This document shows, piece by piece, positions 35,795 to 44,252 of a stretch of 64,000 bases of DNA. Each line of letters opens with the position of its first letter. Position 1 is the stretch's first letter. The notes under the pieces were generated by a model. The model made no database searches and was not told the DNA's origin. It was given only the letters and a program-made list of their open reading frames with translations. Both the position numbers and the translations under genes were made by a program. This DNA comes from Parietichytrium sp. I65-24A (taxonomy: Eukaryota > Sar > Bigyra > Thraustochytrida > Thraustochytriidae), in the NCBI GenBank assembly GCA_012862575.1, contig BLSF01000061.1:186001-250000 (forward strand), in the 5' to 3' direction.

Positions 35795-36919
35795 CTATTT
35801 TTTTGGAAGATGACAAGACGAACATATAATTCTTCTGGAAGAACGCAGTCCATTCGTTTTCGAGGACGGTACAATCGTTTCTAATGGTGAATCACGTGGC
35901 TTGTTACCATACATGTGATAGCCTTCGGTTTTCTCCTCAGTCTCCTCGAAACATCTTTCGATCAACTCCATATTGTATTGATTAAACCAAAATTCCTTAT
36001 CCTCCATACCTCTGCGCATAAACACTTCTCTAATGAGTGGTTGTTTCAATTCCCAAGAGCGGATGATTGTCTTTGAAACTGCATTTTGAAAAACCACATT
36101 CTTTGAACACAATTTTTTACGCAAATTTTCTTTATGACCATACATAAAGTATTCATGCCACAAATATCCAAGTATACTGTTCGCAGATCGAGCCTCTTCT
36201 TTGTCTACAATTGCTATACCCTTCAGTTTGTCAACCTTTCCTTTGATTTCGTTTTCATCTTTTCGTTCTCGTTCTTTGAGTTTCTTTTGACGCTCAGCGA
36301 TACGTTCCTCGATTCTGGCTCGAATAGATGGGCTTATCGTGATACTGGCTCCATGTAGCTTTTCTCTGTAGTATTCTTTTTGTTTAATGTACGTATTGTT
36401 GAATTTATTCATGAAATCCTTGTCCTTAAAGTCAGGTTCTAACGTAAACCCATCTAAAACTTCACGACGGACATTATATAAACGTGTTTTAAACTCATCA
36501 TTGAGGGCTTCGTTGTAGCATGTGAAGGTTACGTTCTTTTCCTCATCTTCTTCAAAACCGTTGAATAAATAGTAGTTTGTTGGTTTTTCGTGCGGATCTG
36601 CCCAATAGGGAATTACGATGACTCTATTATAACACTCTTTGTCGTTTATACCTGACCAAACATATTTAATAAATTCGTCTATATCAAGTTTTGTGCATAT
36701 GTCGTCCGAATCAAATGTGGGACAGATAAACAAGTGAAAAAGAGCTCTATTGTCGTCATTTAGATATTTCTCCAGCTCAGAAAGATCAGTCGTTAGGAAT
36801 CTGAATTCCATTTGAGTCCAGTTCAATATTGCTTTCGTAAACTTCTTCTGAGTATCATCATGATTGCCTTTATTATCAATGATTGTCTTTACAATAGCGT
36901 TGATATCTTTTTCATCCAT
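35795..36919 (-). CDS. Unknown family Y, copy 3 (divergent)
   Basis: About 374 residues from MDEKDINAIVKTIID at 36919. The frame runs on upstream only through a hairpin element, so the inner ATG is preferred. The C-terminal 150 residues closely follow copy 2 (SILGYLWHEYFMYGHKENL, SWELKQPLIREVF, SSRRIICSSCHLPKK), while the N-terminal half is much more divergent. This pattern of a conserved end and a free front also holds for copy 1 against copy 2. Function unknown. Confidence 0.62.
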   Translation of the reverse strand: MDEKDINAIVKTIIDNKGNHDDTQKKFTKAILNWTQMEFRFLTTDLSELEKYLNDDNRALFHLFICPTFDSDDICTKLDIDEFIKYVWSGINDKECYNRVIVIPYWADPHEKPTNYYLFNGFEEDEEKNVTFTCYNEALNDEFKTRLYNVRREVLDGFTLEPDFKDKDFMNKFNNTYIKQKEYYREKLHGASITISPSIRARIEERIAERQKKLKERERKDENEIKGKVDKLKGIAIVDKEEARSANSILGYLWHEYFMYGHKENLRKKLCSKNVVFQNAVSKTIIRSWELKQPLIREVFMRRGMEDKEFWFNQYNMELIERCFEETEEKTEGYHMYGNKPRDSPLETIVPSSKTNGLRSSRRIICSSCHLPKK

Positions 36920-36982
36920 TCTCCAATAGTAAACAAAAAAAATATTCACAAGCATATATATAACACGCTTTGAATTCAGAGA

Positions 36983-37045
36983 TGAAACCACCATTGGAAT
37001 CAGAGCTTGCAGAGAAGCACACTCGTGATTCCAACGGTGGTTTCA
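36983..37045. repeat. GGTGGTTTCA-type hairpin element
   Basis: Same arms and loop as 35448-35510, upstream of Y copy 3. A half-element follows at about 37145-37167, and a 60-bp repeat copy at about 37098. Confidence 0.75.
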
Positions 37046-37380
37046 CTGACCTATAAACTACACCTAGGGTTAGGGTTTTTACATACGGAACGATCTCTAT
37101 GAACAAAGTTTGCTTCATCCAGTTGGCGAAGCACATGCGCTTGATTGATTCCAACGGTGGTTTCACCTCCCGACTATAACTCACATCTAGAGTCGGGGCT
37201 GAGTGTTTTGCTGCGCTTGATTCCATCACTGATTCGGGAGCTGTGTGTTTTGCTTCTTCCGTTGCCTACCCCCTCTCTAGCGCAAACGCTAGTAGTTCTA
37301 ACGGTCGGGACTTGCCAACTCACCAAGCAGAGAGCAAGCAAGCAGAGAGCAACCAGCAGACACCCAAAACCCAAACTATC
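37046..37380. other. Spacer with repeat fragments and an AGC-rich leader
   Basis: Holds hairpin and 60-bp repeat fragments, then from about 37318 the AGCAAGCAAGCAGAGAGCAA-type leader leading to the ankyrin gene ATG at 37381. No separate gene. Confidence 0.5.
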
Positions 37381-38547
37381 ATGCTCGCACGGCATTATGA
37401 TGACGAGTTCCGACAAGCAGACAAAAGGCAAAGTGACAACTTGATCTTGTCCTTCTCTTCTCCCAAACGACGACGAAAAACGATCCACAGACTTCCATCC
37501 GACGTTCACGACGATGATGACCTGTATTTTACCTATGCAGCAGAAGATGGACAAACAGACGTGGTCGAATATCTCCTCAAATCAGCGAGAATCGACCCCG
37601 GTGCCTATGATGATCGCGCAATTATCAATGCAGCAAGGAACGGGCATGATGGCATCGTGGAGCTGCTGTTGAAGGACGCTCGTGTCAACCCTGCTGCACA
37701 ACGAAACATGGCCTTTCGACGAGCTGCTGAAAATGGCAAGCACCAGATCATTACACGGCTGCTGAACGATGATCGAGTTGACCCAAATGCGGAGCATGGG
37801 TATGCGCTCCTCTACGCAGTGATGCATCGACATGTCAATGTCGTCAAAGTCATGGCAGAGCATGTCAAAGTCAACGTAGACTTTTATTTAATCACTTATC
37901 TCCTTCAGGCCATCAGAGATGACAACTTGGAGATGGTAAACGTGCTACTATTCTCAAGCAGCCAAATCACTGATGACCGGCGCATCGAGTGCATCCAACG
38001 GATTCTCAATGAGCATGACCATCGACTCATCTCGAAACCAAGGATCATGGAATGGGTACTCGCTAGATTTTCTTCGATCCAGATTCCAACGATTGCAATC
38101 TTGCGCGCTGCATACATTGGTAACAACACGTTTCTGAAACTTGCGCTGAAACATCGTCCTTTATGGTTGCAGGAAGAGGGAAAAAACATCGATCGCTACT
38201 ATCCCGGTGCCCAAGTGTTTCTCAACTATTTGTTGGATAAACACCACCTCAACTTGAAAGACTCGTTGAAAGACTGGATGATCACTGCGTTGATGAATAT
38301 GAACCACTATTCTACGCTAGCAAAACTTGGGATATTTTTATTGCCAGCGAGAAAGAAATTCAAAGACCCGGTGCTTTGTAAAGAAAAGCTGCTTCCAAAC
38401 AGAGAGACCATCCAATACCAATACGAGTTGTGGCAGGTCGAAAATCAATGGCGTCAATACGGTGTTGCGATTGTATGCCAAGAAAAGATGCTTCCAGTAG
38501 AGATCTCACATCTCCTTTCGGGATATCTGGACATTGTTATATACTAG
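37381..38547 (+). CDS. Ankyrin-repeat protein
   Basis: About 388 residues from the ATG at 37381, chosen because the upstream open frame merely translates the AGC-rich leader. Four to five ankyrin repeats are visible between about residues 42 and 190 (TYAAEDGQTDVVEYLL, NAARNGHDGIVELLLKDAR, RRAAENGKHQIITRLLNDDR, YAVMHRHVNVVKVM). The rest is helical and may be divergent repeats. There is a basic N-terminal stretch (PKRRRKT). No C-terminal F-box is seen. Ankyrin proteins of large viruses often recruit host proteins to ubiquitin ligases; partner unknown. Confidence 0.85.
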   Translation: MLARHYDDEFRQADKRQSDNLILSFSSPKRRRKTIHRLPSDVHDDDDLYFTYAAEDGQTDVVEYLLKSARIDPGAYDDRAIINAARNGHDGIVELLLKDARVNPAAQRNMAFRRAAENGKHQIITRLLNDDRVDPNAEHGYALLYAVMHRHVNVVKVMAEHVKVNVDFYLITYLLQAIRDDNLEMVNVLLFSSSQITDDRRIECIQRILNEHDHRLISKPRIMEWVLARFSSIQIPTIAILRAAYIGNNTFLKLALKHRPLWLQEEGKNIDRYYPGAQVFLNYLLDKHHLNLKDSLKDWMITALMNMNHYSTLAKLGIFLLPARKKFKDPVLCKEKLLPNRETIQYQYELWQVENQWRQYGVAIVCQEKMLPVEISHLLSGYLDIVIY

Positions 38548-38654
38548 TCAAATTTTTTTTTGATGATGAATTCAAGAAAAATGGAATCGAACAATCTATT
38601 TGTTAGGTTGATTTTTTTCTTGTACTAGTAACACCATGCGTGTTGTGACTTGTA

Positions 38655-38876
38655 ATGTACATCAAAATTCTTGTGGATGAGGAGATTGGCTCGGCATGTT
38701 TCTTGAGTTTGGCACCTATTGCTTGGATCACACTGATCACAGGTATCATCAGTCTCATCACTGAATGCATTACAAAATCTTCATTTCAATTGATCGCATC
38801 TGCCCTGCTGAAAAGCACTATCCTGAATGCGGTCACCGTTACCATAATGCTTATAAAAGACATATTCCGCAGGTAA
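38655..38876 (+). CDS. Small membrane protein, hypothetical
   Basis: A 73-residue frame with one or two hydrophobic helices (LAPIAWITLITGIISLI and a second around residues 44-65) and a basic end (KDIFRR). Family unknown. It converges on the TnpB gene with 16 bases between the stops. It could be a real small membrane gene or lie within the transposable element's flank. Confidence 0.35.
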   Translation: MYIKILVDEEIGSACFLSLAPIAWITLITGIISLITECITKSSFQLIASALLKSTILNAVTVTIMLIKDIFRR

Positions 38877-38892
38877 CTACGGGAAAATCATA

Positions 38893-40806
38893 TCAAACTT
38901 CTGTGCCTTGACCGCTGAGATCTTTGATGTAGATGCAAACTGCACCGTTGTCATCTCGGCCAAATTCACTTTTGCAAGACGGACAATTGAACACTCTCTG
39001 AGCCTTCAAGTTTTTGTGAATTTTTCCGCAATTGCAGCAAGTTTTTGATGTGTATGATTCTGCGACCACTGTTATGTTTCTCACAGCGGAGTAGGATAAG
39101 AGTCTCTGACGAAACTCATAATGAGATAAAAAGGAGAACTGTGACTTGACATCATTGTTCATCTTTTTGCTTTGCATGACGAATTTCGAACCGAAATCAC
39201 CAACGCGGATGTTGTTAAAGTTCGACACCAAGAATGCAGTCGTTTTCCTGTGCAAATCGAGTTTTTTGTCCTTTAATTTCCTCCACAACATCAAGAATCG
39301 ATTGCTCCAGTATTGTGCTTGTCCTCGACACTTTGCCTTGTCTCTGAGTGATTGAGCAAGACGAATCTTAATCAGTAGTTTTCCAATTTCGTTTCGACGA
39401 TTTTGAAGATCAATCCCACCTGTCATCTTTGCGTCATTGGAATAGAAGGTCTGGAAAGTACATTCCCCAGGATCCATTGTGATATCATCAAATGGAGCTT
39501 GAGTTTTCTCGATTTCGACATCGTAGGGAATCAGCATGTACCACCGATTTGGATGCTCATAAACAATCTGACAGTCGTGGAGTCGTGGATCAGGAAGTGG
39601 TTTTCGACGTTTCTTACTCCCTTGCATCTTGTATTTGAGTCTTTTAAAGTATATCGGTTTCCCATCTTTGTCTTGTCCAATTTGCGTTCTGGGATACAAA
39701 AAGATGTAGTCTGCATCGTACGCAGTCTTTGGAAATGTCCTGCCCTCTACATGAATGTTCACTCTCCCGAGTTTGTCTTTCTTTGTACTGAACCTCATTT
39801 TGAATCTTTTGATCACGCCAGTTTTCACCCGTTTGAAACACTCCTCGTATTGCTCTTCGAGTTTACGAAGGCAGTTTTTACGAAGTGTATAAGGCGCACT
39901 GTCGATTGACTTCCATTTTGCTTCGTGTTTTTGCCGTTGTTCTGGATCATCCGGGAGTCTTTGTGCAACCGAGTTGATTGTCTTGTCACCATTCTCAGAT
40001 TTGAGCATTTGTTGACGAATCTCAGACACTTTAATCCTGCCACTATTTACTTCGTCAATTGCAGCATTACGAAGTGCACGTAATTTATGTTGCGTTTCTA
40101 CCAGCCATTTTCTTTGAGTTTTTGTTGGGTAGATCTTGACTTTCATCATGCGAAGTGCTCTCACAGTGCTTTCGTTTAGTGTATCGTCTTCTCCCTTGCA
40201 TTTTACAGTCAAACACCGTTGTGATTGCGAGGAGATCTTTTGCGAGTTCAACTTCTGGAGAAGACTGGCCTTGTCTTCCTCCTTCTTCAAGTTCAGCGAC
40301 AACTCGAACCCTCCCGCCGTTCCTACAGATGATCCACTCAATGAGATCGAAGCCGAATCTTGCAAGTCTGTCTTTGTGGGCAACCACAACTTCTTGGAGA
40401 TTTCCTTGCATTGCAAGTTCCAAAATGGTCTGAAGCCCCTTCCTTTTAAAATTGATTCCTGAGGCGACGTCTGATATGATTCGATGCTCTGGAAAGTCTC
40501 TTCGTAAGGACTCTTTCTGTCGGACGAGGTCGTCTTTTTGATGAGCCGAACTGACTCTTGCCTAGGCAATTTTCTCTTTTTCTTTACAGGCAGTTCGTTG
40601 TTGGTCACTATTTCCTCTCGTTCTCGCTTGGATGTATTCCTCAATGGACTCTGAGCAGTACCGTCGGTAGCCACCTGGTGTAGTAATTGTTCTAATACAG
40701 CCGCTATCTCCGAGTCGACGGACTGTTTGCAACTCAAGTCCGAGTCTTCTTGATGCATGTTTTCCATTGATGAACATCTGGATTCACCACCACTCGTCTC
40801 TGACAT
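38893..40806 (-). CDS. tnpB: TnpB/Fanzor-like RNA-guided nuclease of an IS607-type element
   Basis: A 637-codon frame. The TnpB homology begins near M221 (base 40146, MKVKIYPTKTQRKWL) and includes the RuvC-like triad: D445 in MDPGECTFQTFY, E583 in VVAESYTSKTC, D618 in GRDDNGAV. A zinc finger (CCNCG and CPSC) lies between the last two. All catalytic residues appear present, so the nuclease may be active with a guide RNA from the element's end. The first ~220 codons overlap the tnpA gene in another frame without a stop and contain no recognisable domain; they may be a true N-terminal extension or an open overlap. Giant viruses often carry IS607 elements. Confidence 0.85.
   Translation of the reverse strand: MSETSGGESRCSSMENMHQEDSDLSCKQSVDSEIAAVLEQLLHQVATDGTAQSPLRNTSKREREEIVTNNELPVKKKRKLPRQESVRLIKKTTSSDRKSPYEETFQSIESYQTSPQESILKGRGFRPFWNLQCKEISKKLWLPTKTDLQDSASISLSGSSVGTAGGFELSLNLKKEEDKASLLQKLNSQKISSQSQRCLTVKCKGEDDTLNESTVRALRMMKVKIYPTKTQRKWLVETQHKLRALRNAAIDEVNSGRIKVSEIRQQMLKSENGDKTINSVAQRLPDDPEQRQKHEAKWKSIDSAPYTLRKNCLRKLEEQYEECFKRVKTGVIKRFKMRFSTKKDKLGRVNIHVEGRTFPKTAYDADYIFLYPRTQIGQDKDGKPIYFKRLKYKMQGSKKRRKPLPDPRLHDCQIVYEHPNRWYMLIPYDVEIEKTQAPFDDITMDPGECTFQTFYSNDAKMTGGIDLQNRRNEIGKLLIKIRLAQSLRDKAKCRGQAQYWSNRFLMLWRKLKDKKLDLHRKTTAFLVSNFNNIRVGDFGSKFVMQSKKMNNDVKSQFSFLSHYEFRQRLLSYSAVRNITVVAESYTSKTCCNCGKIHKNLKAQRVFNCPSCKSEFGRDDNGAVCIYIKDLSGQGTEV
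40085..40777 (-). pseudogene. tnpA: IS607-type serine recombinase (tnpA), interrupted
   Basis: The N-terminus is a MerR-like helix-turn-helix (NGKHASRRLGLELQTVRRL, then TTPGGYRRY). The catalytic domain follows, with ARVSSAHQKDD (catalytic Ser) and VVVAHKDRLARFGFDLIEW, ending after ELAKDLLAI. An in-frame TAG at 40562-40564 falls at the codon just before ARVSS, so the recombinase is probably dead in this copy unless TAG is read through; TAG serves as a normal stop elsewhere here (for example at 5441). It overlaps the tnpB core by ~60 bases, the usual IS607 layout. Confidence 0.8.
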
Positions 40807-41113
40807 TTAGTTTGATGTCTGGTCGTCTGTCGAATTACTTTCCTTTTTATTTCACTCATATATATATATACTTTCTTATTTCGGACATGTATAATAACAA
40901 ATTGTAACAATTAGAAACTAATATTACATATGTGACTTGCTGCTGTCAGCCCTTTATTTGCTCAGTGACGATGAGATTGCCGACACTTGTTCAACCAACA
41001 TTGATTTTTATCGCCCAATTAGTATTGCTCTGGTCATTATTTTGTCCATATTTTTTGTCGTAACCCAGACACTCGCACTATTTGAAGTTACCGATTGAAA
41101 AATAAAATCTGAT
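40807..41113. other. Spacer right of the IS607-type element
   Basis: Contains a TATATATATATAC run near 40858-40872, likely the promoter side of the element. A hydrophobic stretch without an ATG lies at about 40930-41098. No supported gene; the exact end of the element is not visible because IS607 elements lack terminal inverted repeats. Confidence 0.4.
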
Positions 41114-41854
41114 CTATTTTTTTATATTTTGTGATTTGGTTGGTGGCGGTGTACCTGCTTTTGTTGGTGTGGTAGTTAGGTCCGTAGGTGTATTCGTTGG
41201 CGACACGGTTGGTACATCAGTTGGAGACACGGTTGGTAGATCCGTTGGAGACACGGTTGGTAGATCCGTTGGAGCATCAGTTGGCGACATGGTTGGTAGA
41301 TCAGTCGGTGCATTCGTTGGCGATATCGTTGGAGACACGGTTGGTACATCAGTTGGAGACACGGTTGGCACATCAGTCGGTGCATCAGTTGGCGATACGG
41401 TTGGTAGATCCGTTGGAGCATCAGTTGGTGACACGGTTGGAGCATCAGTTGGTGACACGGTTGGCACATCGGTTGGAGACACGGTAGGCGACACGGTTGG
41501 TGCATCAGTCGGTGCATCAGTTGGTGACACGGTTGGCGACACGGTTGGAGAACTTGTGCTTGGATCGTAACAATAATTTGTGCAAAAGTTGTCATGCCAC
41601 TCGTCGCATTTCTTTGCGGACCAGTTTACATCTCGTCGACGTGGAATACCAGGGCAAGTATTCTTTTTGGTGATGTATTCAGTGACATCTTGTGCAGTAC
41701 TCTCATTCTCACAATACTTGATGCAAAACTTGTCATGCCATTTTTGACAATTACTGATGGACCGTTTCACACGACTTTGTCTGGGAATTCCAGGGCACTT
41801 TTTGGCATTGATCAGATGTAAAAGTAGACAACAAGCAAGGACGAATGTTTTCAT
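41114..41854 (-). CDS. Secreted protein: two Cys modules plus PT-repeat stalk
   Basis: A 246-residue protein. A signal peptide (about 1-18, ending INA) is followed by two copies of a ~40-residue Cys module (CPGIPRQSRVKRS..CQKWHDKFCIKYC and CPGIPRRRDVNWS..CDEWHDNFCTNYC). The rest is a long stalk of SPTDAPTVSPT-like repeats with no membrane anchor. The modules look like small disulphide-bonded binding units. The protein is probably secreted or cell-surface/virion associated. The stalk repeat resembles those of 8138-10327 and 57966-58634. Confidence 0.78.
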   Translation of the reverse strand: MKTFVLACCLLLHLINAKKCPGIPRQSRVKRSISNCQKWHDKFCIKYCENESTAQDVTEYITKKNTCPGIPRRRDVNWSAKKCDEWHDNFCTNYCYDPSTSSPTVSPTVSPTDAPTDAPTVSPTVSPTDVPTVSPTDAPTVSPTDAPTDLPTVSPTDAPTDVPTVSPTDVPTVSPTISPTNAPTDLPTMSPTDAPTDLPTVSPTDLPTVSPTDVPTVSPTNTPTDLTTTPTKAGTPPPTKSQNIKK

Positions 41855-41934
41855 GGTTTTGCCGATGTTGGTTTCTCTTTTCCATGTACATATATACTAT
41901 CAATTTTGGAGAATGTACATAGTTGAGTGCGGAG

Positions 41935-42426
41935 ATGATGTCGATTTTCGAGTTGTTTCATACTGCGTGCTGGTGGGTGATTGGTACATGCGTGTTTTTC
42001 ATGCTTAGTTCAATCGTATATGATATGAATAGTTCCGCGTCGACGACCTGTATCACTCTCCCGTACTTTAACTATGTGATGGTATTGGTGATGTATCTAC
42101 TTGCTGTATTGTTCGTTCTGATGATCTTCCATGGTTACATTGCAGATTTTGCTAAAAAGCAACAAAAAGCTGCAATGATACTTCGTTTCATTCTCTTTGA
42201 TGTACCATTCGTCATCTACCTGATCTTTTATTTGATCATGCTGATTGATTTCAACGACCTCATGTCAGACGGGTGCCAAAAGTACACTGTCCCAGGTTTT
42301 GTTTTGTTTTCGACGTGCAGTCTGTATGAACTTGTTTTACTAGGAATGCTACTGTTTACGTTCATGCGAACGAATCATCAAATACCAGGAACAAACGAGG
42401 AGCAAAAGCCTCTAAAAGATATTTGA
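41935..42426 (+). CDS. Four-helix membrane protein, hypothetical
   Basis: About 163 residues from the ATG at 41935. Four membrane helices are visible, a short loop with Cys lies after the first, and the C-terminal tail is polar. The topology resembles tetraspan proteins, but no tetraspanin CCG or other signature motif is present. Divergent from the PT-stalk gene; the 80-base gap holds a TATATAC box. Confidence 0.6.
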   Translation: MMSIFELFHTACWWVIGTCVFFMLSSIVYDMNSSASTTCITLPYFNYVMVLVMYLLAVLFVLMIFHGYIADFAKKQQKAAMILRFILFDVPFVIYLIFYLIMLIDFNDLMSDGCQKYTVPGFVLFSTCSLYELVLLGMLLFTFMRTNHQIPGTNEEQKPLKDI

Positions 42427-42490
42427 AAATAAATGTATAATGAATAACGAATTTTTCCATAGAAACAAGAGTCACTTGCAGAACTTGAAC

Positions 42491-42548
42491 GCAAGTCAAG
42501 ACCGAGCCAAGCAAAGCAAAGCAAAGCAAAGCCAGGCAGCAACCAACG
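42491..42548 (+). promoter_or_regulatory. AGC-rich leader of F-box-like gene 1
   Basis: GCAAAGCAAAGCAAAGCAAA followed by GCCAGGCAGCAACCAACG directly before the ATG. A shortened version precedes the paralogue at 44253. Confidence 0.55.
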
Positions 42549-44048
42549 ATGAAGCGAAAGAGTCAGAGCAGTAGCGTCAGCAGCAGCCAGAGCGAGAGCG
42601 TCACCAAGCGGGTGCGATCCCATCACCCAAAAGTGGATTTACTGACCATGGGCGTGCCTGATGAGATTAAACACATCATCGGCTCGTTTCTCTCCTTTCT
42701 CTCATGCGAGATGCTCAGTCAAGCATGTCGCGATGAGCGTTGGATGCAATGGTATACACCCATCAATGCATTGTCATTGCATGCTCACGCGCGTAAAACA
42801 GCACCATCACCAAACGCACGACCGGAGCAGTTGGAATTCGCGGCGGTGAAAATTTGTTATCTGTGCATGAGCTCGTGGGCAGGCAGTTTTGATACCACCT
42901 TTGGTGTGTATGCACATAAGAAATGTGTGCGTAGTCGCTTGATTCCTGACTTTAAGATGTCAAAAGAAGATGCTGCAGTTTGTTCTTCGATACTACCCAA
43001 AGTAACAATCCAGGCATTCTCTCGAGGTCTCGGTGAGAGTTCATATGAGGCATTTTGGGAGCATGATGATGGGATTCTTCTGTCCAATGAAACGTACGAT
43101 GGATTTATGCAAAGCCTCAGTAGCGACAGCGAGAACAGCAGCACGAACCGCATTCGTGCAACTCGAATGCAAAAATTCCTGGAGCTCGAGCGCGCGCAAG
43201 AAAACGTGCGCAGGCAAAAACAATCTGCTCAACAGGAAAAAAAACGTCAGCTAGTAGAAGCAAAAACCATCCAACAAGACACTATCAATGCACTGGGACT
43301 TACCAATCTTGCTCGGTTTCGTATCCTCACGGCACATTTTCTTGCGGAAAACACAGAATTATTTCATCCATTGAAAGGCTGTCAAGACCGGCGCGAGTCG
43401 ATCATTCGCAAATTTGCGCCACTCAAGTCATTGCTGGAAATTCAGACGGACGCTTCCTTGCGATGGTTTGCTTTGTATGGATCAATCATCGGTCAAAGAG
43501 AAATTAGACGGATGGCATTGCATAAACGTTGTGCTCGAAATGGGATAAATACATCATCTCTTCCACTCCAGGAAGACCCTGCAATGTCATACGTAAATCT
43601 GGTACATATCATTCTTGATTATCCATACAGATGCGTTCTTGCGCGAAAGTTAGTCATTTCTTCGCGCTATGGATTGAACTATTATACACTTCCCGAGTTT
43701 CTACTTTCCAAACAGTATTCATTTGCGTGGAAGAAGGATGAATTTCTGAATGCATCAACATCAAAAGAATTGTGGAATTCCCTCAGTGTGGATGGTGATT
43801 ATGCTGAGATGATCTGGCAATTGCAGCACAAGTATGGCATTCTGACATTTGAACGTCTGAAATACATTCGAATATCACTCGGAGTGATCAACAGCCTTAC
43901 ACAAAAATTCAGTCGCGGGTGCAATAAATTTTGTAATAATGTACCAGCAAAAAAGTGTGCGAAAAGAGCATGTTCACATTGCTGTCGTCGGATACCAGGG
44001 ACGTGTGCAAGACACAAGCAATTCGCGGGCAACTTGGTGCATGCGTGA
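42549..44048 (+). CDS. F-box-like protein, copy 1
   Basis: A 499-residue protein. After a Ser/basic-rich front (~35 residues), an F-box-like helix set appears at about 37-75 (GVPDEIKHIIGSFLSFL, LSQACRDERWMQWY). The middle is helical with a charged coiled-coil part (about 205-245), and the far C-terminus adds a Cys/Lys cluster (KKCAKRACSHCCRRIPGTC) absent from copy 2. F-box proteins bring substrates to SCF ubiquitin ligases; that role is inferred from the front end only. It is a tandem paralogue of 44253-45563. Confidence 0.65.
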   Translation: MKRKSQSSSVSSSQSESVTKRVRSHHPKVDLLTMGVPDEIKHIIGSFLSFLSCEMLSQACRDERWMQWYTPINALSLHAHARKTAPSPNARPEQLEFAAVKICYLCMSSWAGSFDTTFGVYAHKKCVRSRLIPDFKMSKEDAAVCSSILPKVTIQAFSRGLGESSYEAFWEHDDGILLSNETYDGFMQSLSSDSENSSTNRIRATRMQKFLELERAQENVRRQKQSAQQEKKRQLVEAKTIQQDTINALGLTNLARFRILTAHFLAENTELFHPLKGCQDRRESIIRKFAPLKSLLEIQTDASLRWFALYGSIIGQREIRRMALHKRCARNGINTSSLPLQEDPAMSYVNLVHIILDYPYRCVLARKLVISSRYGLNYYTLPEFLLSKQYSFAWKKDEFLNASTSKELWNSLSVDGDYAEMIWQLQHKYGILTFERLKYIRISLGVINSLTQKFSRGCNKFCNNVPAKKCAKRACSHCCRRIPGTCARHKQFAGNLVHA

Positions 44049-44064
44049 AAGCCATTGTTAAAAT

Positions 44065-44098
44065 CACCATCAAGCGGATGATTCTAATGGTGGTTTCC
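44065..44098. repeat. GGTGGTTTCA-type element, degenerate
   Basis: AAAATCACCATCAAGCGGAT followed by GATTCTAATGGTGGTTTCC, a reduced copy between the two F-box-like genes. A half-copy (ACTACCATTGGAATGG) follows the second gene at about 45580. Confidence 0.5.
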
Positions 44099-44204
44099 AT
44101 CTGAATGACTTGAGCGAATGCCTCTCAATAAATTTCTAGTGGAACTCAAAAAAATATAGGTATAATGCACCCTTGAAACAAGTGTCACTTGCAGAACTTG
44201 AACG

Positions 44205-44252
44205 CAAGTCAAGACCAGGGTCAAACAAAGCCAAGCCAGGCAGCAACCAACG
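44205..44252 (+). promoter_or_regulatory. AGC-rich leader of F-box-like gene 2
   Basis: CAAGTCAAGACCAGGGTCAA, then CCAGGCAGCAACCAACG before the ATG. Clearly duplicated together with the gene. Confidence 0.5.

Noticed and set aside
40930-41098. Hydrophobic frame ending LALFEVTD
   Set aside because: Looks like a membrane segment but has no ATG and a stop shortly upstream; insufficient support.
41136-41570. Plus-strand SVGDTVG-like repeat frame
   Set aside because: Antisense shadow of the PT stalk of the secreted protein on the minus strand.
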